Assembly (NCBI GenBank): GCA_964017185.1
Contig: OZ024870.1
Span: 56,546,312-56,610,311 of the forward strand
DNA: 64,000 bases
Reading direction: 5' to 3'
Source: Rugalucina vietnamica
Lineage: Eukaryota > Mollusca > Bivalvia > Lucinida > Lucinidae
Shown: positions 44,578 through 54,512 of the stretch, one piece after another
Numbering within the stretch: position 1 is the first letter of the stretch
Layout of the letters: each line of letters begins with the position of its first letter
The notes under the pieces: generated by a model
What the model was told of the DNA's origin: nothing
What the model saw: only the letters and a program-made list of their open reading frames with translations
Databases searched by the model: none
Made by a program: the position numbers and the translations under genes

Positions 44578-45023
44578 TTATTTCCTTCTGATTGTACCGT
44601 TTCGTGATCATTGCCTGTCAGATATAGAAGTTTGTTATAGGGTATGACATTACTGATTGGTCCAAATAAACACATGAAACCCTAAAAAAAAATAAAACCA
44701 GGGGTTTATGCCAACCCCGTGATCTAGTCCATTGTGAAGTTTCTCATGGTTAAAGAAAGAAACAAATGGACAACGGCCACAAACATGGACCATGTACAAT
44801 GCCAGAAATAGAACAAATGATGTCACTTTTGTTAAGTCGAGATCGGACAATGTGGTTCCATGTAACCAAGCACGAGCTTTCAAAAGTAAAAAAAAACTTA
44901 CTTATCTGAAAAGCCATTTACCTTCTTAAAATGTCTGTCCCTCCCGTAACTAAGGAAGGGACGAACATGAAGAAAGCGATCAGACAAACATGTTGTCGTG
45001 TTGAGAAAATTTACAAAAACATT
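44578..45023. other. unassigned stretch, possible RT-tail remnant at its start
   Basis: 44578-44632 (TTATTTCCTTCTGATTG, CGTGATCATTGCCTGTCAG) resembles the terminal ~50 bp of the RT-element tail in plus orientation. The remainder is unassigned. Confidence 0.35.
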
Positions 45024-45195
45024 TGAGCCAACGGATCAGAAAATCAACAATTTGCAGGCACAGACCTGCGTCTTTGTTTACGCTACACAAATAGTACAAT
45101 GCCTAGCTTCTAGCTTGCTTCTGTGACTGTACACACCAGTTTGTCTCGGACCTGGACGGAAACCCAAATTGGTTGTTATATCATGCGAAGGCTCA
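45024..45195. mobile_element. TGAGCC-type MITE (family B), internally deleted
   Basis: The ends TGAGCCAACGGATCAGAAAATC and ATCATGCGAAGGCTCA are present, but the central palindrome is reduced to GCACAGACCTGCGTCTTTG. About 60 bp shorter than the full copies. Confidence 0.65.
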
Positions 45196-45737
45196 TTTCT
45201 TAATTTAAAAATTACACCTACGTCTATGCTCCAAAGCAGTGAATATGTATTCAAACCCATGATAAAATAAACAGGTTTGGAAAGAAAGATGGTCAAAATA
45301 TTCGTCAAACATTCTATCTTGGAATCATCTTCATGTAAACCTTACCCTGCCAAAATCCAAGTTATATAGTAAATGTGCATCGCTTCGAGAAAAAAAATAC
45401 AATTTTATATCAATTTACGGAAATCACCGAGTGTTCACGGGGTTTCCGTTATGTAAACATGCTGGTAATCGTGCTCCAATGGCGTCATTTTATGTTGAAG
45501 AGAAAAAATATTTTCTTCCCATACATATATACATGTTCAAATGTACATGCATATATCTTATATCATATCATCTTTACTAATGAATGTGATAGCAAACCGA
45601 TTTAAGTCATTCAATAATACCAATATACATATGCGGACAAAAGATATGTACCCAGAGTGGACAAAGCATCAAGTACGTTACAAGGCAATACTAATTTAAT
45701 AAGTTACCACAATAAGGGCAAACATGCAGTATTATTT

Positions 45738-45740
<3 letters not shown>
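45196..45740. other. unassigned non-coding stretch
   Basis: No gene or element recognised. Confidence 0.4.

Positions 45741-45775
<35 letters not shown>
45741..45775. repeat. (GA)n microsatellite
   Basis: About 17 uninterrupted GA units. Confidence 0.95.
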
Positions 45776-45778
<3 letters not shown>

Positions 45779-45799
45779 TTTTGGCTTGTCCTAATCCAT

Positions 45800-46013
45800 G
45801 AAAAAATATACTCTCTCAAACCCCACTTTTACACAGTAAAAGTGGGGTATACAGGGGTATACCTAGTTCTCTTATTTTTGATCCAAAACATAGATTGTGG
45901 GTCCTAACGCGTTCTCACAATTCATGTTTTGATCAAAAGTAAGCCACTGAACATATTTTTTTTTCATTTTTTGCATCTTTAAAACATCTCTGTATATTAC
46001 ATGGACGTGGTTC
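45800..46013. mobile_element. palindromic MITE (family A), core-deleted
   Basis: It contains AAACCCCACTTTTACACAG, AGTGGGGTATACAGGGGTATACC, ATCCAAAACATAGATTGTGGG and the inverse arm TTCATGTTTTGATCAAAAGT. The GAACCGCCTCG core is reduced to GTCCTAACGCGTTC. Reverse orientation. Confidence 0.6.
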
Positions 46014-46580
46014 AAGAATAGAAATTTGAATTGGTTCACTTGTTTGAAGAATTGAGGATTAACACTCCAGACAACATTTTTCAGCCATTCCAGCAGCGTC
46101 AGTTTATGGTCCGAAATCTTAAAAAGGCAATACATGTATCAATATTGCTGACAGGATGTATGGCTTTTGTTATGTATGACAGTTACTTGTTGAAAGATGT
46201 GCATTCAGTACTGGTAAACTTCCCAAGGGAGTATGCCCAGGAAAGTATGATGTTATACATATGATGTTTACTTGTTGTCCTTAGCAATTATTTACTTTTA
46301 GTGTCCCAGATATTGGACATAAACAGGTTGTTTACTTCAGAATTTTCTAGAAATTTCAAATTGTTCTTTGACGGAAAAGTCCGGAAAAATCTGGAAGAAC
46401 CAAAGATGTAGAATCTTCTAGAAAAATCTTTTTTATGTCAAAAGAATATTGTGGAATTTTCTGGAAGGATAATGGCCTCTCTAGAATATTCCAAAACATT
46501 AAATTTTGGTAAACAACTTGTTATTTTTAGTATATGATATCATAGAATTTGCTGGAAGAATCCTGAATGTTCCTCAGTGC

Positions 46581-46588
46581 TATATAAG
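46581..46588 (+). promoter_or_regulatory. TATA box in the 5' LTR
   Basis: TATATAAG within TGCTATATAAGGGCTAC. The identical motif in the 3' LTR is at 53982-53989. A start site about 25-30 bp downstream would fall almost exactly at the position of the foreign insertion (46610). Confidence 0.6.
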
Positions 46589-46609
46589 GGCTACAAATTT
46601 TCATAAGGA

Positions 46610-47935
46610 GGTACAAGTAGGCAAAGATCAGGAAAAGGTGCAATCAGAAAAAGATTCCCACTCCAAAAACCGAGGTGGGAAAAAACCAAACTAACAATCA
46701 GGTACTTATACCATGAAACATATCGTAAGCCGAATGAGCAGCTATTTTCCCAATAGGTGGCCACTCAGTTACCTTAACTTAACTAAAATATGAAAACATA
46801 CATAAGGCGCCAACAGCACAAAAAATTTTTAAACACCAAGACATAAAACAAAAAGAACCACTACAGAAGTATCGACTTGGAACGATCAGTAACACAAAGT
46901 TACTGGCGGGCTTAAACCGGTTTTACAGGTACCTAACCTCACCCTCAGCTTCTGCAGTGATTCACAACATTTAGTTAGTTCTTCGGTCCTCGTGGTGAAT
47001 CTCTAACTAGTCAATGAATCATCAAGAACAAACAAATAAATCATGATTAACATCCTGATGAATCAAAAACCAGGACTCACAGATTGAGTAAGCTGCCCGA
47101 CGATGGAGATCCCTGGGCGCCGAATAACCTACTAACTCCGGAGCAAAAGAAAAACACCAGTTGGACCCCGGTGGGCCAAGCAACAGACAAGAAGCTCCGG
47201 CCCCAACCAACTAAATTGAATAGCTTTAAGTCGGGGCCATCATAGAGTCTGACGCCCGACCCACCGGCGTGCAATTAAAGAAGGCAGCATAGTTATCAAC
47301 CATGATTGGGTTAAAAACTAAGCATGCAGACTGTCGCATAACATTCAAGTTATAACCTATACGTCTGTAACGTGTTATGATTTTTCCGAACTGAAGAGAA
47401 AAATCATTTATTCCTTTAAGTTTCTTTAATTTGTAAACCAAGTCACCATAAAATTCAGGTTCCGAAAGGCCCTCACTTAAAAGTGTCTTTAACCCAACAT
47501 TATATTTGGAAATCAATTCATAGTGTCTACGATAAAATTTAGAAAAGGTTTTTCGAAGTTTATGATACCGATAGCCCTGTTGGAGAAGTTTTGCCGTTAA
47601 ACATTTATTTCGAGCGTTGAAGTCTGTAACATGATTGCAGACTCTAGCAAACCTAATAAGTTGCGAAATGTATACACCATAAGAAGCACGACGAGGAACG
47701 TCACCATCCAAAAAAGGAAAATTTACTATATCAAAATCAAAGTCATCGCGCTTATCATAAATTTTAGAAGAAACAAATCCATTTGCAACAGAAAGATGTA
47801 GATCTAAAAAGGGGGCTTCGGTATCTGAGATATTAGCTTTGTTCAACTGAAGTTCAGGTGGATAAATTTGATTGACCATACCTTCAAAATAAGGGTTGTC
47901 AATGTTCAAAAGGTCATCGAGGTACCTAGATGTGG
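46610..47935 (-). mobile_element. 5'-truncated RT element inserted in the 5' LTR
   Basis: On the minus strand it begins at the RT active-site motif YLDD (codons 47913-47924), runs through the thumb and C-terminal region, stops at 47226-47228, and has a ~600-bp 3' non-coding region ending TTTGCCTACTTGTACC at 46610. There is no poly-A tail. It is the cleanest copy of a family with at least six other copies in the window. Its arrival must postdate the Gypsy insertion. The element's class (Penelope-like or another non-LTR lineage) is not settled by what is present. Confidence 0.8.
47226..47935 (-). pseudogene. reverse transcriptase C-terminal fragment
   Basis: About 235 codons stay open from the 5' truncation point to the stop. 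Visible landmarks: [15 protein letters not shown] (palm motif C), [82 protein letters not shown] and the C-terminal [11 protein letters not shown]. The fingers and most of the palm are missing, so it cannot be active. No GIY-YIG or other endonuclease follows the RT. The intact frame suggests recent insertion. Small frames at 47022-47274 are shadows in the 3' non-coding part. Confidence 0.8.
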
Positions 47936-48323
47936 AATCTTTGGGTACTGTTACTATTAAGAAGTCAAAATCTATCTTACTGGAATTTAAACTTATTCTT
48001 GGATTACTTTGTGATATTCGATTCTGGATTGGGACATAGTGCTATTTTGAAACAAACTTTAATTCTTGGGATCAGAAACTGATACAGACTTGTGTTAAAA
48101 AATTCTGAGGGACATTCAGACATTCTTTAGGGGAATTAACATCTTGAAAGGTATTGTACATTCATTTTTGTTTGATTGTATATATGCTTTTGATTGTTTC
48201 ACATGTAATTACTGGTTAAATCACTTCTAAATAGATTTGTTAAATTTTAAACAAAGCTTGTTGCTGGCTAACCAACTTGTTGGTTTCCTTAATCTTCTAG
48301 TTACGCCTGGCACGTAACAGAAT

Positions 48324-48341
48324 TGGGGGCTCGTTCGGGAT
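48324..48341 (+). promoter_or_regulatory. primer-binding site, tRNA-Pro type
   Basis: TGGGGGCTCGTTCGGGAT starts four bases after the LTR and differs at one position from the proline-tRNA primer site classically known from murine gammaretroviruses. It would prime minus-strand cDNA synthesis. A primer of this type fits the position and TGG start of a true primer-binding site. Confidence 0.8.
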
Positions 48342-48430
48342 TGAAATTTCTTGTGCACCAAATTTATTTAAAATTCTAAAGTATCTTCACTGTTTGCTGT
48401 TTAAATAGCTAAAGCCAGCAAAAAGCAACC

Positions 48431-49850
48431 ATGTCATTCAAACTAAGTGACTTTATTGCTGCGCCTTCTCAGGAGCTGTTAGATAAGACCAAAAAGAGTG
48501 ACCTCTTAGATATAGCTGATCATTATGGGTTGTCAAATATCAAGACTTCCATGTTAAAACATGAAATTAAGAACATTTTGATTCAGTTTTTTGTTGACGA
48601 GGAAATTTTTGATTCCTCGGCTACTTCTCAGATTCTAGTCACTCAGACTGACTTGCAGTTGAGGGAACTAGAAATCAAAAGACAAATTGAGATGGAAAAA
48701 CTAAAATTTGAGTATGAAGAAAGAATAAGGTTGGACACTTTAGAACGGGATGAAAGAATAAGGGCAGAAAAGGCCGAAAGGGAAGAAAGAATAAGATTGG
48801 AAACTTTAGAACGGGAAGAAAGAATGCATAAACAAAAGTTAGAAATGGATAAACAAAAGTTAGAAATGGAAGAACGAGAGAAGGAAAAACAAAGAGAATT
48901 AGAACGAGAAAAAAATGAGTTAGAAAAAGAAAAATTAGAAAGAGAAGAAAGGCTTGAAATTGAAAAAGAAAAATTTAAATTTGAAATTGAAGAAAAAGAA
49001 AGAGAAAGGCAATTTCAGTTACGAATGAAGGAAATTGAACTTAATGACAAATCAAAATCAAAATCTTTGCCTTTGGCTACTAGTACAGTATTTGATGTCA
49101 CAAAACACATTCGTCTCGTTCCTCCATTTCAAGAAAAAGAGGTTGACAAATATTTCTTACATTTTGAGAAGGTGGCAGAAAACTTGAAATGGCCAAGAGA
49201 GCACTGGACCTTGCTTTTGCAAAGTGTTGTAATTGGTAAAGCTCGAGAAATTTACACTCAGCTTTCTCTTGAGCAAAGCTCAGATTATGATACAGTAAAA
49301 GAATTTATTCTTAAGGCTTATGAGTTGGTCCCTGAGGCATACAGGCAGAAATTTAGAGACTGTAGAAAAAGAACATGACCAGACTCATGTTGAGTTTGCT
49401 AGAACAAAAGAGCAACTATTTGATAGATGGTGTTCTTCAAAGAAAGTAGGTTCTGATCATGCAAAGCTAAGGCAGCTCATGCTTGTTGAAGAATTCAAAC
49501 GGTGCATAAATTCTGATGTTAAGGCTTTCTTGAACGAAAGAGAAGTTGAAAACTTGGAAACAGCAGCACGTTTAGCTGATGACTATGCTTTGACTCATAA
49601 GGCTTCATTTGTCAACAAGCCATATCCTAGGAAACCATATAACCCTCAATCAAAGCAAATTACCCCTCAGTCAAAACCGTATTCCCCTCAGTCCGGTCCC
49701 AAAGCCAATCCCAGTAATCCAAATGACAATTCCAGTCCAAAACCCAAATTTTCTAGTGAAAACAAAGGACAAAATCCCTTATCCCAGCCAATTTGTAATT
49801 ATTGTAAGAAAACTGGCCACATTATTTCTGAATGTTTGGCACTGAATTGA
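48431..49850 (+). pseudogene. gag: gag, broken by one frame shift
   Basis: Starts at ATG 48431 (context CAACCATGT). The first frame is open to a stop at 49376-49378; the matching sequence continues one frame over from about 49347 to a UGA at 49848-49850. In order: a short N-terminal domain (about residues 1-65), a long glutamate/arginine/lysine-rich coiled coil (about 75-205), a capsid-like domain (LVPPFQEKEVDKYFLHFEKV and onward, about 220-310), a second helical part (KRCINSDVKAFLNE), a proline/asparagine-rich linker and a CCHC zinc knuckle CNYCKKTGHIISEC. The capsid part resembles SCAN-type gag domains. As it stands, no full-length Gag can be made without a frame change. Confidence 0.8.
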
Positions 49851-49988
49851 AAGAAAGAAAGAGAAAATCTAGATAGTGCTAAACCGACAGGTCTCACCTC
49901 CTTAAAGGCTAAACCACAGTCTTGTATCCAGGAAGAAAACCCTATACTGACCAGAACTTGTAAAGAGTCAGTCTCTGAGGATTCTATT

Positions 49989-52900
49989 ATGGAGATTTAT
50001 GAACCATTCTTATCAGATGGTTTTGTGTCACTTAACAGTGACTCTGCCCAGTTTACCCCTATCAAAATCTTACGAGATACCGGAGCTTCTCAATCCCTTA
50101 TCTTGGCAGATACCTTGCCATTTTCCGAGAAGTCTTCTTCTGGGACAAGTGTCCTTATCCAGGGCGTAGAGTGTGGATTTGTTAATGTACCGCTCCATAA
50201 TATCTATTTGTCCTCAGACTTAGTTAAAGGTCCCGTGGCTGTAGGTATTAGACCTTCCTTACCCTTTAAAGGTATTCATTTGCTGTTAGGCAATGATTTG
50301 GCAGGAGATAAGGTTGTGGTAAACCCACTTTTGACCAGCACACCATGTGTTGATCAACCGCCTGATCCCATTGAGCAGGAAATTCCTGACCTTTACCCTT
50401 CTTGTGCTGTCACTAGGGCAATGGCAAAGAAAGCCAAATTATATGATGGGATGCAGGACATAAATTTAACTGACACTTTGATAGGTCAGTCCTTTAATAA
50501 AGAGATTTCAACATCTCTTTCCCCTAGTCAGTCTGATATTCAGACTGACCCTAGCAATCCAAGGTCGGGGTCAGAAAATGACCTTTCACCCTCAACGTCA
50601 AATGATCAAGGTCATGACCAGATGTCAAGGTCACAGCTTTGTAAAGAACAACACAGTGATTCTGAGATCTCGCCTTTATTTGAAATGGCTTTTAATGAAA
50701 ATGAAATATCCCAGGTTCCTGTTTGCTATTATGTCAAAAATGGCATTTTGATGAGAAAATGGCGTCATCCGGATGTCTCCGCAGAAGATGAGTGGACTGT
50801 TAACCACCAAATTGTGATCCCTAGGGTTTATCGCCCTGAAATCTTAAACTTGACCCATGAAACTCCAATGTCAGGCCATTTAGGTGTAAATAAGACCTAT
50901 CACAAGATCCTTAATCATTTCTACTGGCCAGGAATAAAATCTGATGTATCTCAACACTGCAAATCCTGCCACACTTGTCAGATGGTAGGAAAACCCAATC
51001 AGACTATTCCTAAAGCTCAGTTACAGCCCATTCCTGCCTTTGATGAACCTTTCAGCAGAGTGATTATTGATTGTGTAGGTCCCTTACCCAAAACAAAGAA
51101 AGGTTGTGAATATCTTCTGACCATAATGTGTGCTTCAACTCGCTTTCCTGAAGCTATCCCACTCAGAAATATCAAGGCTAAAACAATAGTTAATGCACTT
51201 GTGAAGTTCTTCACATTTGTAGGCCTCCCAAAATCTATCCAGTCAGATCAGGGCTCAAATTTTATGTCAGGAATTTTTCAGCAAGTTATGTACGAACTTG
51301 GAATTAAGCAATACAAGTCATCGGCTTACCACCCTGAAAGCCAAGGTGCCTTAGAAAGATTCCATCAAACTTTGAAAAACATGATCAGATCTTACTGCTT
51401 TGACACTGAAAAAGATTGGGATGAAGGCATACACTTGCTTCTATTTGCTGTAAGAGAATCTGTACAAGAGTCTCTGGGGTTCAGCCCATTTGAGCTTGTT
51501 TTTGGGCACACTGTACGTGGACCGTTAAAACTTCTAAAAGAGAAATTTCTCTCAGATGATGACAGTTCTTTGAACTTACTTCAGTATGTATCTGATTTCA
51601 AAAACAGACTATCAAAGGCCTGTGATGCAGCTCGGTCCAATCTCAAATCTGCTCAAAGCAAAATGAAGATTCGTTATGATGAAAATGCTAAAGACAGAAA
51701 TTTTGAACCTGGAGACAAGGTACTTGCTCTCTTGCCCATTCCTGGCAGACCTTTACAAGCTAGATATTATGGCCCGTATACTGTTGATAAAAAGTTAAGT
51801 GACGTGAATTACATTGTTAACACTCCTGGGAGGCACAAGCAAAAACAGCTATGTCACATTAATATGCTCAAGAAGTATATTGATAGGGATAGTTCTGTTA
51901 TTTCATCAGTAAATATAGTTAATTCTGTCCCTCATGAACAAAATCAAATGGACTCTGAGGACTTCAACTTGGAGAAATCTGATCCCTCGTCATCGAAACT
52001 CCAGAATTCTGACATACAGAATCTTGATCAGAAACTGTCTCACCTTGATTCAGACAAAATACTTGAACTGAAACAGTTAGTTCTCGAATATGAGCACTTA
52101 TTTCCAGACATTCCATCCAGAACTTACAAAATCTATCATGATGTTGACATTATTGAAGGTTCAAAACCTGTAAAGCAACATCCTTACAGAATGAACCCTG
52201 TAAAACAGCAATATCTCAGGGAAGAAGTTCAATATTTGCTGGACAATGATTTCATTGAACCCAGCCAAAGTGAATGGAGTTCTCCTTGTATTCTTGTACC
52301 AAAGCCAGACGGGACATTTAGAATGTGCACAGACTATCGAAAAGTCAATTCTGTCACTAAAACAGACACTTTTCCCATCCCACGAATCGATGACTGCATT
52401 GATAATATTGGACATGCCAAGTATGTTACAAAGTTCGATCTGCTAAAGGGATTTTGGCAGATACCCCTCACGGACAGAGCAAAGGAGATCTCGGCATTTG
52501 TTACACCAGGTGGACTGTACCAGTATAAAGTCATGCCATTTGGAATGAAGAACTCGCCTGCGACTTTTCAGCGGCTGGTCAACAGTTTGATTTCCAATCT
52601 GGATGGCTGTAAAGCCTATATCGACGACGCTATTATCTTCAGTGAGGAGTGGCAACAACACTTGCAGACATTCAGAACATTCTTTGACCGGCTAAGTGAT
52701 GCTAAACTAACTGTGAACTTGGCAAAAAGTGAATTTTGCCATGCAAACCTGACATTTCTTGGACACATTGTAGGTCAAGGTCAGGTAAAACCTGTAGAAG
52801 CTAAAGTTGAGGCTATCTCAGATTTTCCTGTACCTACTAGCAAAAGACAACTGATGCGCTTTCTGGGTATGGCTGGATATTACAGGAAATTCTGCAACAA

Positions 52901-53420
52901 CTTCTCGGCTATAGCTGAGCCTCTGACAAACTTGCTTGGTAAGAAGGCCAAGTATGTTTGGACGGATGACTGCCAGAAGTCATTTGATAAGCTCAATGCC
53001 ATACTTAGAAGTGCTCCGGTTCTCTTAGCACCAAGTTTTGACAAAGAGTTCAAGTTGGCTGTAGATGCCAGTGATGTTGGTGCAGGCAGTGTATTGTTGC
53101 AAGAAGATGACAATGGTGTTGACCATCCTGTTTGTTATTTTTCCAAAAAGTTTAACAAGCATCAGAGAAATTACTCTACCATAGAGAAAGAATGCCTATC
53201 TCTAATCCTTGCACTTCAGCACTTTGAAGTTTACTTAGCTTCTTCACATGCACCAACTGTTGTCTTCAGTGACCACAATCCACTGACTTTCATACATAAA
53301 ATGAAAAACAAGAACCAGCGTTTACTCAGGTGGAGTCTCATGTTGCAAGAGCACAATCTTGACATCAGACATATCCGAGGAAGAGATAATATCATTCCAG
53401 ACACCCTAAGCAGGGCTTAA
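49989..53420 (+). CDS. pol: pol polyprotein: protease, integrase, RT, RNase H
   Basis: A 1143-codon frame from ATG 49989, also open upstream to the gag UGA in the same frame. Domains: aspartic protease with DTGA at 30-33; integrase zinc finger (H290, H297 and CKSCHTC); integrase core with catalytic D361, D420 and E456 (35 residues between the last two); GPY/F module near 595; reverse transcriptase with D817 in FDLLKGFWQIPL and YIDD at 877-880; RNase H with D1026, E1068 and D1095, ending IPDTLSRA. All catalytic residues I can check are present. Integrase lies before RT, the reverse of typical Gypsy pol, while the RT itself and the GPY/F module are Gypsy-like. The first ATG may not be the real start if Pol is made as a Gag fusion. 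Confidence 0.92.
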   Translation: MEIYEPFLSDGFVSLNSDSAQFTPIKILRDTGASQSLILADTLPFSEKSSSGTSVLIQGVECGFVNVPLHNIYLSSDLVKGPVAVGIRPSLPFKGIHLLLGNDLAGDKVVVNPLLTSTPCVDQPPDPIEQEIPDLYPSCAVTRAMAKKAKLYDGMQDINLTDTLIGQSFNKEISTSLSPSQSDIQTDPSNPRSGSENDLSPSTSNDQGHDQMSRSQLCKEQHSDSEISPLFEMAFNENEISQVPVCYYVKNGILMRKWRHPDVSAEDEWTVNHQIVIPRVYRPEILNLTHETPMSGHLGVNKTYHKILNHFYWPGIKSDVSQHCKSCHTCQMVGKPNQTIPKAQLQPIPAFDEPFSRVIIDCVGPLPKTKKGCEYLLTIMCASTRFPEAIPLRNIKAKTIVNALVKFFTFVGLPKSIQSDQGSNFMSGIFQQVMYELGIKQYKSSAYHPESQGALERFHQTLKNMIRSYCFDTEKDWDEGIHLLLFAVRESVQESLGFSPFELVFGHTVRGPLKLLKEKFLSDDDSSLNLLQYVSDFKNRLSKACDAARSNLKSAQSKMKIRYDENAKDRNFEPGDKVLALLPIPGRPLQARYYGPYTVDKKLSDVNYIVNTPGRHKQKQLCHINMLKKYIDRDSSVISSVNIVNSVPHEQNQMDSEDFNLEKSDPSSSKLQNSDIQNLDQKLSHLDSDKILELKQLVLEYEHLFPDIPSRTYKIYHDVDIIEGSKPVKQHPYRMNPVKQQYLREEVQYLLDNDFIEPSQSEWSSPCILVPKPDGTFRMCTDYRKVNSVTKTDTFPIPRIDDCIDNIGHAKYVTKFDLLKGFWQIPLTDRAKEISAFVTPGGLYQYKVMPFGMKNSPATFQRLVNSLISNLDGCKAYIDDAIIFSEEWQQHLQTFRTFFDRLSDAKLTVNLAKSEFCHANLTFLGHIVGQGQVKPVEAKVEAISDFPVPTSKRQLMRFLGMAGYYRKFCNNFSAIAEPLTNLLGKKAKYVWTDDCQKSFDKLNAILRSAPVLLAPSFDKEFKLAVDASDVGAGSVLLQEDDNGVDHPVCYFSKKFNKHQRNYSTIEKECLSLILALQHFEVYLASSHAPTVVFSDHNPLTFIHKMKNKNQRLLRWSLMLQEHNLDIRHIRGRDNIIPDTLSRA

Positions 53421-53555
53421 GTGCCTCTACAATGCTGATGTCTAGCTTTGTGCTGTTGTATTTGATTAGTTTTGCACAAATTTTGCTAAACATATTGTAT
53501 ACAATTATCCAGTATTGCAAAAGAAAGCTTTATTTTATAAAACTTTCTTTTCTTT

Positions 53556-53567
53556 GAAGAGGGGAAG
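53556..53567 (+). promoter_or_regulatory. polypurine tract
   Basis: GAAGAGGGGAAG lies directly before the 3' LTR, where plus-strand priming takes place in LTR retrotransposons. Confidence 0.8.
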
Positions 53568-54395
53568 TGTTATGTATGACAGTTACTTGTTGAAAGATGT
53601 GCATTCAGTACTGGTAAACTTCCCAAGGGAGTATGCCCAGGAAAGTATGATGTTATACATATGATGTTTACTTGTTGTCCTTAGCAATTATTTACTTTTA
53701 GTGTCCCAGATATTGGACATAAACAGGTTGTTTACTTCAGAATTTTCTAGAAATTTCAAATTGTTCTTTGACGGAAAAGTCCGGAAAAATCTGGCAGAAC
53801 CAAAGATGTAGAATCTTCTAGAAAAATCTTTTTTTATGTCAAAAGAATATTGTGGAATTTTCTGGAAGGATAATGGCCTCTCTAGAATATTCCAAAACAT
53901 TAAATTTTGGTAAACAACTTGTTATTTTTAGTATATGATATCATAGAATTTGCTGGAAGAATCCTGAATGTGCCTCAGTGCTATATAAGGGCTACAAATT
54001 TTCATAAGGACAATCTTTGGGTACTGTTACTATAAAGAAGTCAAAATCTATCTTACTGGAATTTAAACTTATTCTTGGATTACTTTGTGATATTCGATTC
54101 TGGATTGGGACATAGTGCTATTTTGAAACAAACTTTAATTCTTGGGATCAGAAACTGATACAGACTTGTGTTAAAAAATTCTGAGGGACATTCAGACATT
54201 CTTTAAGGGAATTAACATCTTGAAAGGTATTGTACATTCATTTTTGTTTGATTGTATATATGCTTTTGATTGTTTCACATGTAATTACTGGTTAAATCAC
54301 TTCTAAATAGATTTGTTAAATTTTAAACAAAGCTTGTTGCTGGCTAACCAACTTGTTGGTTTCCTTAATCTTCTAGTTACGCCTGGCACGTAACA
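53568..54395 (+). repeat. 3' LTR
   Basis: 828 bp, TGTTATG...GTAACA, uninterrupted. The TATA box is at 53982-53989. Differences from the 5' LTR noticed by eye: near 53795 (GGCAGAACC), a T-run length near 53830, GTGCCTC near 53971, TATAAAG near 54032 and CTTTAAGGG near 54202. The A-to-T-rich U3 contains several imperfect TTCTAGAA / TTTTCTGGAA words. Confidence 0.9.
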
Positions 54396-54512
54396 CTTTA
54401 TAAAGTATGTTCCTCTTTAGAAATGTTCTTCTGTTTTTTTTTTCATCTTAATGCGCAACATTTTATCGTAAGTTTACAAAATTGCATCATGTATGAAGAA
54501 ATACTATATCTT

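Larger units (their letters stand above)
46168..48319 (+). repeat. 5' LTR, split by an insertion
   Basis: 46168-46609 plus 47936-48319 align with the 3' LTR. It starts TGTTATGTATGACAGTTAC and ends GCCTGGCACGTAACA. At the insertion point one C present in the 3' LTR is missing, and no target duplication is visible. A 77-codon frame (46031-46264) crossing its start is spurious. Confidence 0.9.
46168..54395 (+). mobile_element. Gypsy-type LTR retrotransposon of Gmr1 domain order
   Basis: Two LTRs (TG...CA) flank gag and pol, with CTTT as a 4-bp target duplication (46164-46167 and 54396-54399). The LTRs differ at about five places by eye over ~826 aligned bases, so insertion was recent. Downstream of the 5' LTR come a tRNA-Pro-like primer site, gag with coiled coil, capsid and zinc knuckle, then pol in the order protease, integrase, RT, RNase H. 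In ordinary Gypsy elements integrase is last; integrase before RT in a Gypsy-type pol is the hallmark of the Gmr1 group. Defects: a frame break inside gag, one UGA between gag and pol, and a foreign insertion in the 5' LTR. No envelope gene was seen. Confidence 0.9.

Noticed and set aside
53421..53555. A possible envelope gene after pol
   Set aside because: Only about 135 non-coding bases separate the pol stop from the polypurine tract.
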